46,477 nt of DNA, taken from the NCBI GenBank assembly GCA_002407845.1, contig DHPK01000032.1, positions 102,623 through 149,099 on the forward strand. Direction: 5' to 3'. The notes under the pieces were generated by a model. It did no database searches. It was not told where the DNA came from and saw only the letters and a program-made list of their open reading frames with translations. Position numbers and translations under genes: made by a program. Below are positions 24,491 through 32,314 of the stretch, piece after piece. The number at the start of each line of letters is the position of its first letter. Within the stretch, counting starts at the first letter, position 1. Origin of the DNA: Leptolinea sp. UBA5366 (GTDB taxonomy: Bacteria; Chloroflexota; Anaerolineae; Anaerolineales; Anaerolineaceae).

Positions 24491-25870
24491 ATGAAATTCT
24501 TCGACTCAATTACTAACCTGCTGAGTGGAAAAAAACAATTCAGCAAAGGTTTATTTGTAAAAAAAGTCACTGATCCAAGCGGATTTGAGAATCGAATTCA
24601 TCTGCGCGTTGATCCCGATGGAACTGGCGTTCTTTGGGTCAATGCAAGTCAGACTTTTTATTTGAATCAGAGCGCCTCATTGATGAGCTGGTGCCTAATC
24701 AACAATTATTCGGACGCTGAAACTGAAAAATTGCTCGTTAATAGCTATCCGCAAGACGCAGAAAAGGTCAAAGCTGATTATCGCCTGTTTTCGCATGAAT
24801 TGAAAGCGATGCTGTCAGGCGAGTCCGATGTCTGCGATCTGTGCCAAAGCGGCATTGACAGCGATATGCCGTTCAGCGCCAATCCGTCTGCTCCGTATCG
24901 CATGGATCTGGCATTAACCTATGGCTGTAACAACCATTGCAGCCATTGTTACAATGACCGAGCCCGCCAGTCGAAACCTTTGTCCGTTCCGGAATGGAAA
25001 AAAGTGATGAAGAAAATTGCGGATAACGGCATCCCGCATATCGTTTTTACCGGCGGGGAACCGACGCTCTATCCCGGGCTGGTTGAGCTGGCTGCTTATG
25101 CCGAAGAACTGGGGCTCGTTTCCGGCATGAATACGAATGGGCGAGAACTGCAGAACAAAGCGCTCGTCGATAAACTCGCACAAGTGAAACTAGATCACAT
25201 TCAAATCACGCTTGAATCGAACGAAGAAGCGGTTCATGATGAGATGGTTGAGACTCCCGGCGCGTGGAAAGAAACAGTCGCTGGTATTCAGAACGCCGTG
25301 CAATCCGGAATTTTCACCATGACCAACACGACGCTGCTGCGGTCGAACGGCACAGCAGAAAAAGTTCGTGAATTGATCTGTTTTCTCAATGAGCTCGGGG
25401 TGAAAACCGTCGGATTAAATGCCTTGATTTATTCAGGAGCCGGTACGACGGTTGATACCGGACTGGACGAAGCTGATCTGCCGCCTCTGCTCAAAACAGC
25501 TCAGCAGGTTTGCGAGGAAAACGGTCAGCAGCTGATCTGGTACACGCCGACGCAGTATTGCCAGTTCGATCCGCAGGATTTCCAGCTAGGTATAAAAGGC
25601 TGTTCTGCCGCCCGTTACAGCATGTGCGTTGAGCCGGACGGAACCGTCCTGCCCTGCCAGTCCTGGTATGAGGGAACGGGAAATCTTTTGCGGGATTCTT
25701 GGAAAAAAATCTGGAATCATCCGCTAAACCATTCGATCCGCGATCGAACCTATCAGCCATCAGACTGTTCAGCCTGTGAAAAAAGCCAGATCTGCGGCGG
25801 AGGGTGCCCGCTGGCAATTGCCTATAAGCCAGCCATTCATCCGCAGCAATCGATTCCGAGCTGTTTTTAA
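24491..25870 (+). CDS. Radical SAM/SPASM protein with PqqD-like N-terminus (putative peptide maturase)
   Basis: Radical SAM enzymes use a [4Fe-4S] cluster to cleave S-adenosylmethionine. SPASM members with an extra cluster domain often modify ribosomal peptides. The 459-aa protein has the C-x3-C-x2-C motif at C146/C150/C153 (YGCNNHCSHCYN), GGEP at 188-191, and a C-terminal SPASM region with C371, C379, C389, C426, C429, C435, C439 (CSACEKSQICGGGCP). Residues 36-108 look like a PqqD-type recognition domain (VLWVNASQTFYLNQSASLMSW ... EKLLVNSYPQDAEKVKADYRLF); I cannot prove the fold. A CDLC pair lies in the linker. ATG 24491 is used because GGAGG is 9 nt upstream; the frame is open a little earlier, but that would read through the tail gene. 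It directly follows the Cys-Ala tail protein. The likely partner is that tail. Confidence 0.88.
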   Translation: MKFFDSITNLLSGKKQFSKGLFVKKVTDPSGFENRIHLRVDPDGTGVLWVNASQTFYLNQSASLMSWCLINNYSDAETEKLLVNSYPQDAEKVKADYRLFSHELKAMLSGESDVCDLCQSGIDSDMPFSANPSAPYRMDLALTYGCNNHCSHCYNDRARQSKPLSVPEWKKVMKKIADNGIPHIVFTGGEPTLYPGLVELAAYAEELGLVSGMNTNGRELQNKALVDKLAQVKLDHIQITLESNEEAVHDEMVETPGAWKETVAGIQNAVQSGIFTMTNTTLLRSNGTAEKVRELICFLNELGVKTVGLNALIYSGAGTTVDTGLDEADLPPLLKTAQQVCEENGQQLIWYTPTQYCQFDPQDFQLGIKGCSAARYSMCVEPDGTVLPCQSWYEGTGNLLRDSWKKIWNHPLNHSIRDRTYQPSDCSACEKSQICGGGCPLAIAYKPAIHPQQSIPSCF

Positions 25871-25884
25871 ATCCGTCTGCTGCA

Positions 25885-26610
25885 ATGAATAAAGACGCTT
25901 TGGCGGAGCAACACCGGCGTTACCAATTACAGGCTTCATGGACAGAATCATTCCAGCGAAGCCTGTTTTCAGCGATGCCCGCCTCTCCGCCCTGGAAAGT
26001 GCTTGAAGTTGGCTGCGGCACAGGCGCTGTCATGAATCAGCAGCGCCAATTCACTTCAAGTGCCTTTGCATTTTTCGGCATTGATCCGGACTGGCATGCG
26101 CTTTCATTCGCCCGCTCAGACACATTAGCCGCACTGAGTTGTGCGCGAGGGGAACAGCTGCCTTTTGCGGATAGCACTTTTGACATCGTTGAATGCCATT
26201 ATCTGCTGCTCTGGCTCAAGGCGCCGGTCACCGTTTTGAGGGAGCTTAGCAGGGTTTGCAAACCGGGCGGCAAGGTCGCAGTTCTGGCAGAACCGGACTA
26301 TCAGGCTCGAATCACCTTCCCGGCTGAACTTGAACAGGCAGCTCAGCTGCAGACAGATGCTTTGATTGCCGCTGGCATGAATCCCGCCGCCGGCAGACAG
26401 GTATTGAGTTGGATGATTGAGGCTGGTTTTGAAAATCCAGTTTCTGGGATTCATGGAACGCAGCTGGCAGGCAGCACAGGCAGAGACTTTCTTGCCGAGG
26501 AGTTTTCACAACTCGAAAAGGATTCTGCTCAACTCGCTCCAGCAGATGTGAAGGCTCTGCCCCATGCTGTTTTTTACGTGCCGACATTTTATTGTCTGGC
26601 TAGTAAATAA
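25885..26610 (+). CDS. Class I SAM-dependent methyltransferase
   Basis: The 241-aa protein has the Rossmann-type methyltransferase core: motif I VLEVGCGTGAVMN, the acidic residue at the end of beta-2 in FFGIDPDWHAL, motif LPFADSTFDIVECHYLLLWL, and VLRELSRVCKPGGKVAVLAEPDY. It is of the Methyltransf_11 type, which methylates small molecules or peptides. The gene starts 14 nt after the radical SAM stop with no clear ribosome site, so coupled translation is likely. Its target is unknown; quinone-type substrates and modified peptide are both possible. Adjacency makes a role next to the radical SAM protein plausible but not demonstrated. Confidence 0.85.
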   Translation: MNKDALAEQHRRYQLQASWTESFQRSLFSAMPASPPWKVLEVGCGTGAVMNQQRQFTSSAFAFFGIDPDWHALSFARSDTLAALSCARGEQLPFADSTFDIVECHYLLLWLKAPVTVLRELSRVCKPGGKVAVLAEPDYQARITFPAELEQAAQLQTDALIAAGMNPAAGRQVLSWMIEAGFENPVSGIHGTQLAGSTGRDFLAEEFSQLEKDSAQLAPADVKALPHAVFYVPTFYCLASK

Positions 26611-26679
26611 AACAGGATATTATTATTTCTCTAAATAACGGTGTTTCAAAATTACCGTTGATAACTAATGGAGATTGAG

Positions 26680-27837
26680 ATGAAATTTAACTTTGACCAG
26701 ATTATTGACCGCCATAATACCAATTCTGTAAAATGGGAATACTTTCCCCCAGACGTGCTGCCGTTTTGGGTCGCTGACACAGACTTTGCAGTTGATCCAG
26801 CGATCATCCAGAGTATCCAAAAAAGATTGGAACACCCAATTTTTGGATATAGCGTCGACGATCCCGAGCTAATTAATGCGATTGTTCAACGGATGCATAA
26901 TTTTTACGGATGGGAAATCGGAGCGGAAAGTGTCATTCTGGTTCCAGGAATAGTTTCCGGATTCAACTTTGCGATTCGAGCAGTCTGCAAACCAGGAGAA
27001 AATATCATTTTCCAAACACCGGCATACCCGCCTTTTTTTCATGCACCGCAAAACAACCAAGTCGGGAGCGTATTAAATCCCATGCGCTTCAATCCGGAAT
27101 CTGACTTATACGAAATTGATTTTGCTGATTTCGAATCAAAGATCACGCCCGAAACGAAAATGTTCCTGCTGTGCAATCCTCAGAATCCAACCGGCAGGGT
27201 GCTGTCTAAAACAGAATTGGAAAGATTGGGAAATATCTGTCTCGAGCGGAACCTGGTCATTTGCTCTGACGAGATTCATAGCGATATCGTTTATTCCGGC
27301 AATCATCACATCCCAATTGCATCGCTCTCGCCTGATCTGGCACAGCAGTCAATCACATTTATCGCCCCCAGTAAAACATTTAATATCCCAGGACTATCCT
27401 GTTCTGCAGCCATCATACAAAATGAAGCTTTACGCAAAGATTTTCGCCGCGCATTGGCTGGCTTTTCCAGCGGGGTCAGCTGTCTCGCACAGGCAGCCGG
27501 TCTTGCTGCCTACACGCAAGGAGCTGAATGGCATCGGCAATTATCAGCATATCTGGAAGACAACCGTAATTATCTGCTGGATTTTGTCCATCGGGAAATG
27601 CCTGCTATAAAGACAACTGAAATTCAAGCAACTTTCCTTTCATGGATGGATTGCAGCGGCTTACAGCTGCCGCTTAGCCCGCAAAAGTTCTTTGAAGAAA
27701 AAGCAAAGGTTGGCTTGAACGATGGCGCTGCATTCGGCGAAGAATATGAAAACTTTGTCCGGCTAAATTTCGGCACTTCCCGTGCGACGCTGACAGAAGC
27801 CCTTGAAAAGATGGCAGAGGCGATCAATCGGAGCTGA
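26680..27837 (+). CDS. PatB/MalY-type aminotransferase / cystathionine beta-lyase
   Basis: PLP-dependent fold-type I enzyme; PatB/MalY members carry out C-S beta-elimination on cysteine conjugates and cystathionine, sometimes transamination. The 385-aa protein begins MKFNFDQIIDRHNTNSVKWE, the typical start with DRHNTNSVKW. It then has LPFWVADTDFAV, the aspartate region CNPQNPTGRV, CSDEIHSDIVYSGNHH and the Schiff-base K232 in IAPSKTFNIPGL. ATG 26680 is favoured over the ATG 12 nt upstream because GGAG lies 6 nt before it. An inverted repeat AACGGT-N11-ACCGTT (26637-26659) lies in the 70-bp gap upstream. Whether it belongs with the radical SAM set or is simply downstream cannot be decided. A sulfur lyase beside a Cys-rich tail is suggestive only. 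Confidence 0.9.
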   Translation: MKFNFDQIIDRHNTNSVKWEYFPPDVLPFWVADTDFAVDPAIIQSIQKRLEHPIFGYSVDDPELINAIVQRMHNFYGWEIGAESVILVPGIVSGFNFAIRAVCKPGENIIFQTPAYPPFFHAPQNNQVGSVLNPMRFNPESDLYEIDFADFESKITPETKMFLLCNPQNPTGRVLSKTELERLGNICLERNLVICSDEIHSDIVYSGNHHIPIASLSPDLAQQSITFIAPSKTFNIPGLSCSAAIIQNEALRKDFRRALAGFSSGVSCLAQAAGLAAYTQGAEWHRQLSAYLEDNRNYLLDFVHREMPAIKTTEIQATFLSWMDCSGLQLPLSPQKFFEEKAKVGLNDGAAFGEEYENFVRLNFGTSRATLTEALEKMAEAINRS

Positions 27838-27841
27838 TGAA

Positions 27842-28525
27842 TTGAACGGCGAAAGGCAGACAGGAGTCATAACAGACAAACGGGCAAAGCGTCCGTCGAG
27901 CTGGCTGTTATTTTTCCTCGCAATAGTGGGGCTGGCAGCGCTTCTGATGTTGGCAGGGGAATTCCTGACCGTTGACACGCGTTTGGAACGCGCAGACGTG
28001 ATCACAGTTCTCAGCGGGAATGACAATGTTCGGCTGGAAGCCACTGCAAAGCTCTATAAAGAAGGGTATGCTGAGACAATCCTGCTGACGAATACCGGGC
28101 GCACTTACAGCGAGCTGAATTTACCCTATTCGCAACTTCAAGTTGAGAAACTCATTGAAATGGAAGTTCCGGAAGGAGCGATTCATTTGATGGATTTCGA
28201 GGCTAAAAATACCGGACAGGAAGCTACCGGGATCATCGAGAAGATGGTTGAGCTACGGGCAAATTCAGTCATCATTGTGACCGATGCCTGGCATACCCGC
28301 CGCACCAAGATTATCTACAGCGACACTTTTTCGAACACTGGCATGTTTGTTCAGTATTACGGCGCTGCCAGTCCAAACTTTCACCCGAAGTTATGGTGGC
28401 TCTCAGCAGGAGGATGGCAGGACGTCGCCGGAGAATACATTCGTATTTTGGGCTATTTTATCAAGCGTGATACGAATATTCCGGATTACCCAGCCTTAGA
28501 CTTTTTGAAGAAACTATTTCTTTAG
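27842..28525 (+). CDS. YdcF-like (DUF218) membrane-anchored protein
   Basis: DUF218 proteins (SanA/YdcF/ElyC type) have a Rossmann-like soluble domain, some linked with envelope polymers. The 227-aa protein has one N-terminal helix (about 20-43, LLFFLAIVGLAALLMLAGEF), then ADVITVLSGNDNVRLEATAKLYKEGYAETILLTNTGR. Further on are the acidic KNTGQEATGI and VIIVTDAWHTRRTKIIYSDTF, which match the family. The frame extends upstream to TTG 27803 inside the aminotransferase gene. TTG 27842 is more probable because GGAG lies 8 nt upstream and it follows the previous stop by 4 nt. The domain would face outward. Function is not known in detail. Confidence 0.8.
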   Translation: MNGERQTGVITDKRAKRPSSWLLFFLAIVGLAALLMLAGEFLTVDTRLERADVITVLSGNDNVRLEATAKLYKEGYAETILLTNTGRTYSELNLPYSQLQVEKLIEMEVPEGAIHLMDFEAKNTGQEATGIIEKMVELRANSVIIVTDAWHTRRTKIIYSDTFSNTGMFVQYYGAASPNFHPKLWWLSAGGWQDVAGEYIRILGYFIKRDTNIPDYPALDFLKKLFL

Positions 28526-28591
28526 CGTGTGATGAGATTTATATCTGCTGAAAATTATGCAGACTTTTTCTTTACAAAGGATTTTGGCATC

Positions 28592-28623
28592 AAAAAAGGA
28601 TGTGGTTAATAACCGCATCCTTT
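28592..28623 (-). terminator. Terminator of the cold shock gene
   Basis: On the minus strand AAAGGATGCGGTTA pairs with TAACCACATCCTTT, followed by TTTT. It lies 21 bp after the csp stop. On the plus strand the run of T is short. Confidence 0.75.
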
Positions 28624-28643
28624 ACGTTAAGGATAGTCTAAAT

Positions 28644-28859
28644 TTAATCCAGCAGGATTACGCCGGTCGCCTGAGCGCCGCGCGAACCTTCTTCGATTGA
28701 AAACTCAACTTTTTGACCTTCATTCAGACGTTTGTATCCATCCATCTGGATTTCAGAAAAATGAACAAAAACATCCGGATCTTCTTCCGCACGACCGATA
28801 AAACCGTAGCCTTTTGTGGCATTAAACCATTTTACTGTTCCAACAAATCGTTCACTCAT
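28644..28859 (-). CDS. Cold shock domain protein (CspA family)
   Basis: Small single-stranded nucleic acid-binding OB-fold proteins act as RNA chaperones. The 71-aa protein starts MSERFVGTVKWFNATKGYGFIGR, containing RNP1 (KGYGFIGR), then RNP2 (DVFVHFSEI) and EGQKVEFSIEEGSRGAQA. The open frame continues 19 codons upstream, but ATG 28859 fits the family and has GGAG 8 nt upstream. It is divergent from the cytochrome c maturation operon. It has its own terminator. A TTTGATT-N8-AATCAAA inverted repeat (28889-28910) sits 30-51 bp upstream and may be part of the promoter or cold-responsive leader. Confidence 0.95.
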   Translation of the reverse strand: MSERFVGTVKWFNATKGYGFIGRAEEDPDVFVHFSEIQMDGYKRLNEGQKVEFSIEEGSRGAQATGVILLD

Positions 28860-29172
28860 TCTCTCAACTCCAACTCTCACTAGATTCGTTTGATTCTCCC
28901 TTAAATCAAATGTCAATTCAAGTCAACTGGTTCAAGTTATTTCCAGGGAAAAAACCAGTCGTCCCATTTTTACCATTCACAGGATTCTGCGTCAACGATC
29001 TTTTGATTTATTCCATTATTTTTGCAACTTTTATAATCTTAAATAAGAATTCTGAGGTCAGTTTCCCCGTTTGAGCAAATCTTTTTGCAAGTCCACTAAT
29101 CAATCAGAAGTAAATTTATTCAACGGGGTTGAATGATAAAATATCTCCAAATAAAGGACTGTCGGAGAACCA
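28860..29172. other. Divergent 313-bp gap between csp and ccmE
   Basis: No gene is seen. The left side carries the csp leader with an inverted repeat and TTGACA (minus, 28916-28911). The right side carries the ccmE control region: the palindrome ATTCAAC-GGG-GTTGAAT (29118-29134) and, 2 bp behind it, the -10 box TAAAAT (29137-29142). The middle is AT-rich without clear structure. Confidence 0.5.
29118..29142 (+). promoter_or_regulatory. Palindrome and -10 box before ccmE
   Basis: ATTCAAC-GGG-GTTGAAT is a 7+3+7 perfect inverted repeat. It abuts TAAAAT (29137-29142), about 31 bp before the ccmE start. A protein bound there would block the promoter. The -35 box is weak (TTTATT, 29115-29120). Confidence 0.45.
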
Positions 29173-29679
29173 ATGGCAAATGATCTGCCTCGGCAAGGCA
29201 AGGCATCAAAAAAGAAAATAAACTGGAAACTGATCTCAGGAGGCATTGTCATCGCTGCAGGGCTGATCTATTTGTTGATCTCCTCGACCCTGAATAATGT
29301 CCAATACTTTTTGACGATTGACGAAGTGCTCGCTGACCAGACAGCTTATCTTGATAAACAAGTCAGGATTTCCGGCGCAGTTATCGGCGACAGCATTCAA
29401 GTTTCATCGGACAATCAGCAAGTGGCTTTCACAGTTGCAAACATTTCGTCGGATCACAAGGAAATTGCAGAAAAAGGCGGCATGGCATTGGCGCTCGAAG
29501 AAGCTGTAAGCAATCCAAATACTTCCCGGCTCCAGATTGTTTACCACGGGGCGAAACCTGATCTATTAAAGGATCAGTCGCAGGCAATTGTAACAGGCAG
29601 ATTAACATCAGCCGCCGTTTTTGAAGCGGATGAATTGCTGCTTAAATGCCCATCGAAGTATGAAAGTGCCAGTCAATGA
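29173..29679 (+). CDS. ccmE: Cytochrome c maturation protein CcmE, CxxxY variant
   Basis: CcmE is the haem chaperone of system I: it receives haem from CcmABCD and passes it to CcmF. The 168-aa protein has an N-terminal cytoplasmic stretch, one membrane helix at about 19-38 and an OB-fold domain outside (YFLTIDEVLADQTAYLDKQVRISGAV). The usual haem-binding histidine (HxxxY) is replaced: LLLKCPSKYES has C159 and Y163, the CxxxY type known from archaea and sulfate-reducing bacteria. The residue is otherwise in the correct place near the C-terminus. GGAG lies 6 nt before the ATG, and the gene overlaps ccmF by 4 nt. It is the first gene of the operon. Confidence 0.9.
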   Translation: MANDLPRQGKASKKKINWKLISGGIVIAAGLIYLLISSTLNNVQYFLTIDEVLADQTAYLDKQVRISGAVIGDSIQVSSDNQQVAFTVANISSDHKEIAEKGGMALALEEAVSNPNTSRLQIVYHGAKPDLLKDQSQAIVTGRLTSAAVFEADELLLKCPSKYESASQ

Positions 29680-31721
29680 GCTTGACATTAATCGGGTATA
29701 TTGCATTGGCAGCAGCCTTGTTTACCGCCGGATATGGAGTTTTCGCAGCTGTCGCCGCAACTCTCAATCAAGCTCACTTTTGGAAAGAAAGCCTGAGACT
29801 GGCTTGTTTGCTGTTATTTCCGCTGCTTAGCATCGCTGGAGTCGCTTTACTTATCCTGCTCGTTCGCGAAGATTTTCAGGTCGACTATGTTTTTCAAACA
29901 ATTTCGAGCCATCAGCCGCTTTATCTAAAAATCGCCGCCATCTGGGGCAAACAGTCCGGGTCGCTTTTGTTCTGGACTTGGTTATTCTCTTTTTTTATGT
30001 TCGTTTGGATCAAAAAAAGCATTCAGCCGGATGATCCCAACTTCACAACTTCATCGCTTTTTCTCCTAATAAATGCAGGCTTTTTCATTGGGCTCAATCT
30101 GTTTGTTGAACACCCATTCAATCGTTATTGGCAAGATCTCAGCACAGGAACGATTTATACCGCAATGTTTCAACCTGCTCACACAATCCCTTATACCCCC
30201 GGTTCAGGATTGGGGATGAATCCAGTCTTGCGTCATTACGGCATGATTTTCCACCCGCCAGCGCTTTATTTAGGCTATATCAGCATCTTTATCCCCGGTG
30301 CTTATCAGGTCAGCACATTGATCCACCGGCAAACCGGAACGGATTGGCTGAAAAAGACTCGCTCCTGGTACCTTTTTGCTTGGTTTTTTCTCGCTGTCGG
30401 ATTGATTTTAGGCTCAAGATGGGCATATGACGTGCTCGGCTGGGGTGGGTATTGGGGTTGGGATCCGGTTGAGGTCAGCGCTCTGATCCCATTCCTGCTG
30501 CTGACTGCCTTTATCCATGCGGTGATCGGCAATATCTATACGCAGAAATATCAGCGATGGCTGATGGTTTCCGGGTTGCTGAGCCTCTTTTCGATCGTCA
30601 TTTCAACTTTCGTTACCCGTTCAGGTTTGATTTCGTCAGTGCACGCGTTTTCTGCCAGCCCGCTTTCACGCCCTCTCTCGATTTATTTTGGGCTGTTCTT
30701 CATTTTCATCCTTGGATTAATCATCCTGCGCTGGCATTCGGTCAGTCCGTCCTCACCATCGACCGAAGAACAACCGACAGCCAAGTTCAGCCTTTTTTCA
30801 CGCCACTTCGTTTTTAACGCGATGATCCTCATCTTGTTTGTTATCACTTTTTTCTGCCTGTGGGGGATCTTTCTGCCCAACATTTCAGCGCTTTTCTCCG
30901 ATCGTCCAATCACCATCGGCAAAGATTATTACACTTCTTCTACCGGACCGCTATTTCTGTTGTTTATTCTTTTGACCGGATTTTTCCCGCTTTCCCATTG
31001 GAAACAGGCAGATAAATCCAAGGACCGGCTGGCATTGATTCTGTTAAGCGCTGTCGCGGCAGTCATTGCTGCGGTCGTTAACTTCAAGACCGGCACGTCT
31101 TCGCTGATGACCATCCTTGCCGTTTGGATTATTGCTTTTTCATTCTTCGTTTATCTTTATGACTGGTTGAGAAATGCTGTCACCTATCAGGATGGCAAAC
31201 GGGTTCTTGTCTTTTCAAAGTTTTGGACTCAATTCACGAAAAATCCGAGGCGCTTCTCAATCCTGCTGCTGCACACAGGTCTGTTGCTGATGGCACTCGG
31301 AATCCTCGGCATTGAGAGTTTTCAGGCTGAAGAACGGCTCACAATGACAAAAGATCAGACAGTCACTTTTCACAATTATGCGATCACTTATCAGGGGATT
31401 CAGGAAAGTGAATTTCCCGAGGGATCGCTGCTGCGTGCTGATTTCCAAGTCGTCGATGAGAACAATCGAGAAACAGTCATCCAGCCTCAGAAGCGGTTTT
31501 TCTCAGCCTATCAGCAGATGACAACGATCCCTGGCATTCAGTCCAATCTGGCGGGGGATCTTTATCTGATCTTGAATCAGGCAGATGAGACTGAAGCATC
31601 GTTTACTTTTTATTACAATCCGCTGATCAACTGGCTTTGGATCGGCAGTATTTTGCTTTGTCTTGGCGGCGTTTTCATCTATTTCGGATCGCTCAAGCGG
31701 AAGAAACTTCATGTCCAATGA
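29676..31721 (+). CDS. ccmF: Cytochrome c haem lyase CcmF
   Basis: CcmF is the integral membrane protein that joins haem covalently to apocytochrome c. The 681-aa protein has about 14-15 membrane helices and the family landmarks. MIFHPPALYLGYISIFIPG carries a haem-contact histidine region near residue 191. The tryptophan-rich WGWDPVEVSALIPFLLLTA lies near residues 257-275, and the last part, WLWIGSILLCLGGVFIYFG, is the usual C-terminal helix. A large outer loop lies before the final helix. The ATG overlaps the ccmE stop by 4 nt, and its own 3' end overlaps the next gene by 11 nt. CcmH/I-type partners are not found in the window. Confidence 0.95.
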   Translation: MSLTLIGYIALAAALFTAGYGVFAAVAATLNQAHFWKESLRLACLLLFPLLSIAGVALLILLVREDFQVDYVFQTISSHQPLYLKIAAIWGKQSGSLLFWTWLFSFFMFVWIKKSIQPDDPNFTTSSLFLLINAGFFIGLNLFVEHPFNRYWQDLSTGTIYTAMFQPAHTIPYTPGSGLGMNPVLRHYGMIFHPPALYLGYISIFIPGAYQVSTLIHRQTGTDWLKKTRSWYLFAWFFLAVGLILGSRWAYDVLGWGGYWGWDPVEVSALIPFLLLTAFIHAVIGNIYTQKYQRWLMVSGLLSLFSIVISTFVTRSGLISSVHAFSASPLSRPLSIYFGLFFIFILGLIILRWHSVSPSSPSTEEQPTAKFSLFSRHFVFNAMILILFVITFFCLWGIFLPNISALFSDRPITIGKDYYTSSTGPLFLLFILLTGFFPLSHWKQADKSKDRLALILLSAVAAVIAAVVNFKTGTSSLMTILAVWIIAFSFFVYLYDWLRNAVTYQDGKRVLVFSKFWTQFTKNPRRFSILLLHTGLLLMALGILGIESFQAEERLTMTKDQTVTFHNYAITYQGIQESEFPEGSLLRADFQVVDENNRETVIQPQKRFFSAYQQMTTIPGIQSNLAGDLYLILNQADETEASFTFYYNPLINWLWIGSILLCLGGVFIYFGSLKRKKLHVQ

Positions 31722-32223
31722 ACTGCTTTTCCACACAATTGAACCAGTCAGCGATTCGAATTCGTGCGTTCTGCTGCTGGGGACTTTTCCATCGCCTAAA
31801 TCGCGTGAACAAGGGTTTTATTATGGGCATCCTCAAAATCGCTTTTGGACCGTTCTCAGCACAGTGCTGAACTCCCCATACCCGGAGACAATCGAGGACC
31901 GCAAAGACCTGTTGCTGCAGAATCGGATTGCCCTCTGGGATGTGCTCTCCTGCTGCACGATCCAAGGCGCATCGGACGCATCCATCCGCGATTTCAAGCC
32001 CAACCCGATTGATCTACTGCTGAAGAAAACAAAAATCCACACGATCTTTGCGACCGGCAGCAAGGCTCATCAGCTGTATCAAAAACTGATTTTCCCGAGT
32101 ACTTGCTTGGCAGCTGTCCGGCTGCCCTCGACCAGTCCGGCAAATTGCAGAATGCCGATCAGCGAACTGACTGCAGCCTATCAGGCAGTCGTCACAGCAC
32201 TCGATGCTGAAGGCAGCTCATGA
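31711..32223 (+). CDS. DNA-deoxyinosine glycosylase (uracil-DNA glycosylase superfamily)
   Basis: Family 6-type glycosylases remove hypoxanthine (deaminated adenine) from DNA. The 170-aa protein has the characteristic N-terminal LLGTFPSPKSREQGFYYGHPQNRFW, then RIALWDVLSCCTIQGASDASIRDF and IHTIFATGSKAHQLYQKL. These are the active-site loops of the UDG fold. The C-terminal RLPSTSPANCRM is the loop that fits the family's PSTSPAN. The start used, ATG 31711, lies 11 nt inside ccmF after GGAAGAAAC; an earlier in-frame ATG at 31663 would add 16 residues from ccmF-coding sequence. It is a DNA repair gene in the middle of a haem-export operon, so its position is unusual. Confidence 0.85.
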   Translation: MSNELLFHTIEPVSDSNSCVLLLGTFPSPKSREQGFYYGHPQNRFWTVLSTVLNSPYPETIEDRKDLLLQNRIALWDVLSCCTIQGASDASIRDFKPNPIDLLLKKTKIHTIFATGSKAHQLYQKLIFPSTCLAAVRLPSTSPANCRMPISELTAAYQAVVTALDAEGSS

Positions 32224-32306
32224 CCAACTATAGCCCAGCCATCATACGGCATTTTAGCAGCAATGAATACAATCTCAGCCAGCTGCAACCGGCTGAGCAG
32301 CGTTAA
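32220..32306 (+). CDS. Very short ORF (28 aa), possibly a truncated NifU/IscU-like start
   Basis: ATG 32220 overlaps the glycosylase stop by 4 nt (ATGA). The 28 residues read MTNYSPAIIRHFSSNEYNLS plus eight more, then TAA. NYSPAIIRHF is reminiscent of the N-terminus of NifU-type scaffolds, but the rest does not follow it. It may be a remnant or a real small gene that couples translation to ccmA: the ccmA ribosome site (AAGGG) overlaps its stop. Low confidence. Confidence 0.25.
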   Translation: MTNYSPAIIRHFSSNEYNLSQLQPAEQR

Positions 32307-32314
32307 GGGTACAA

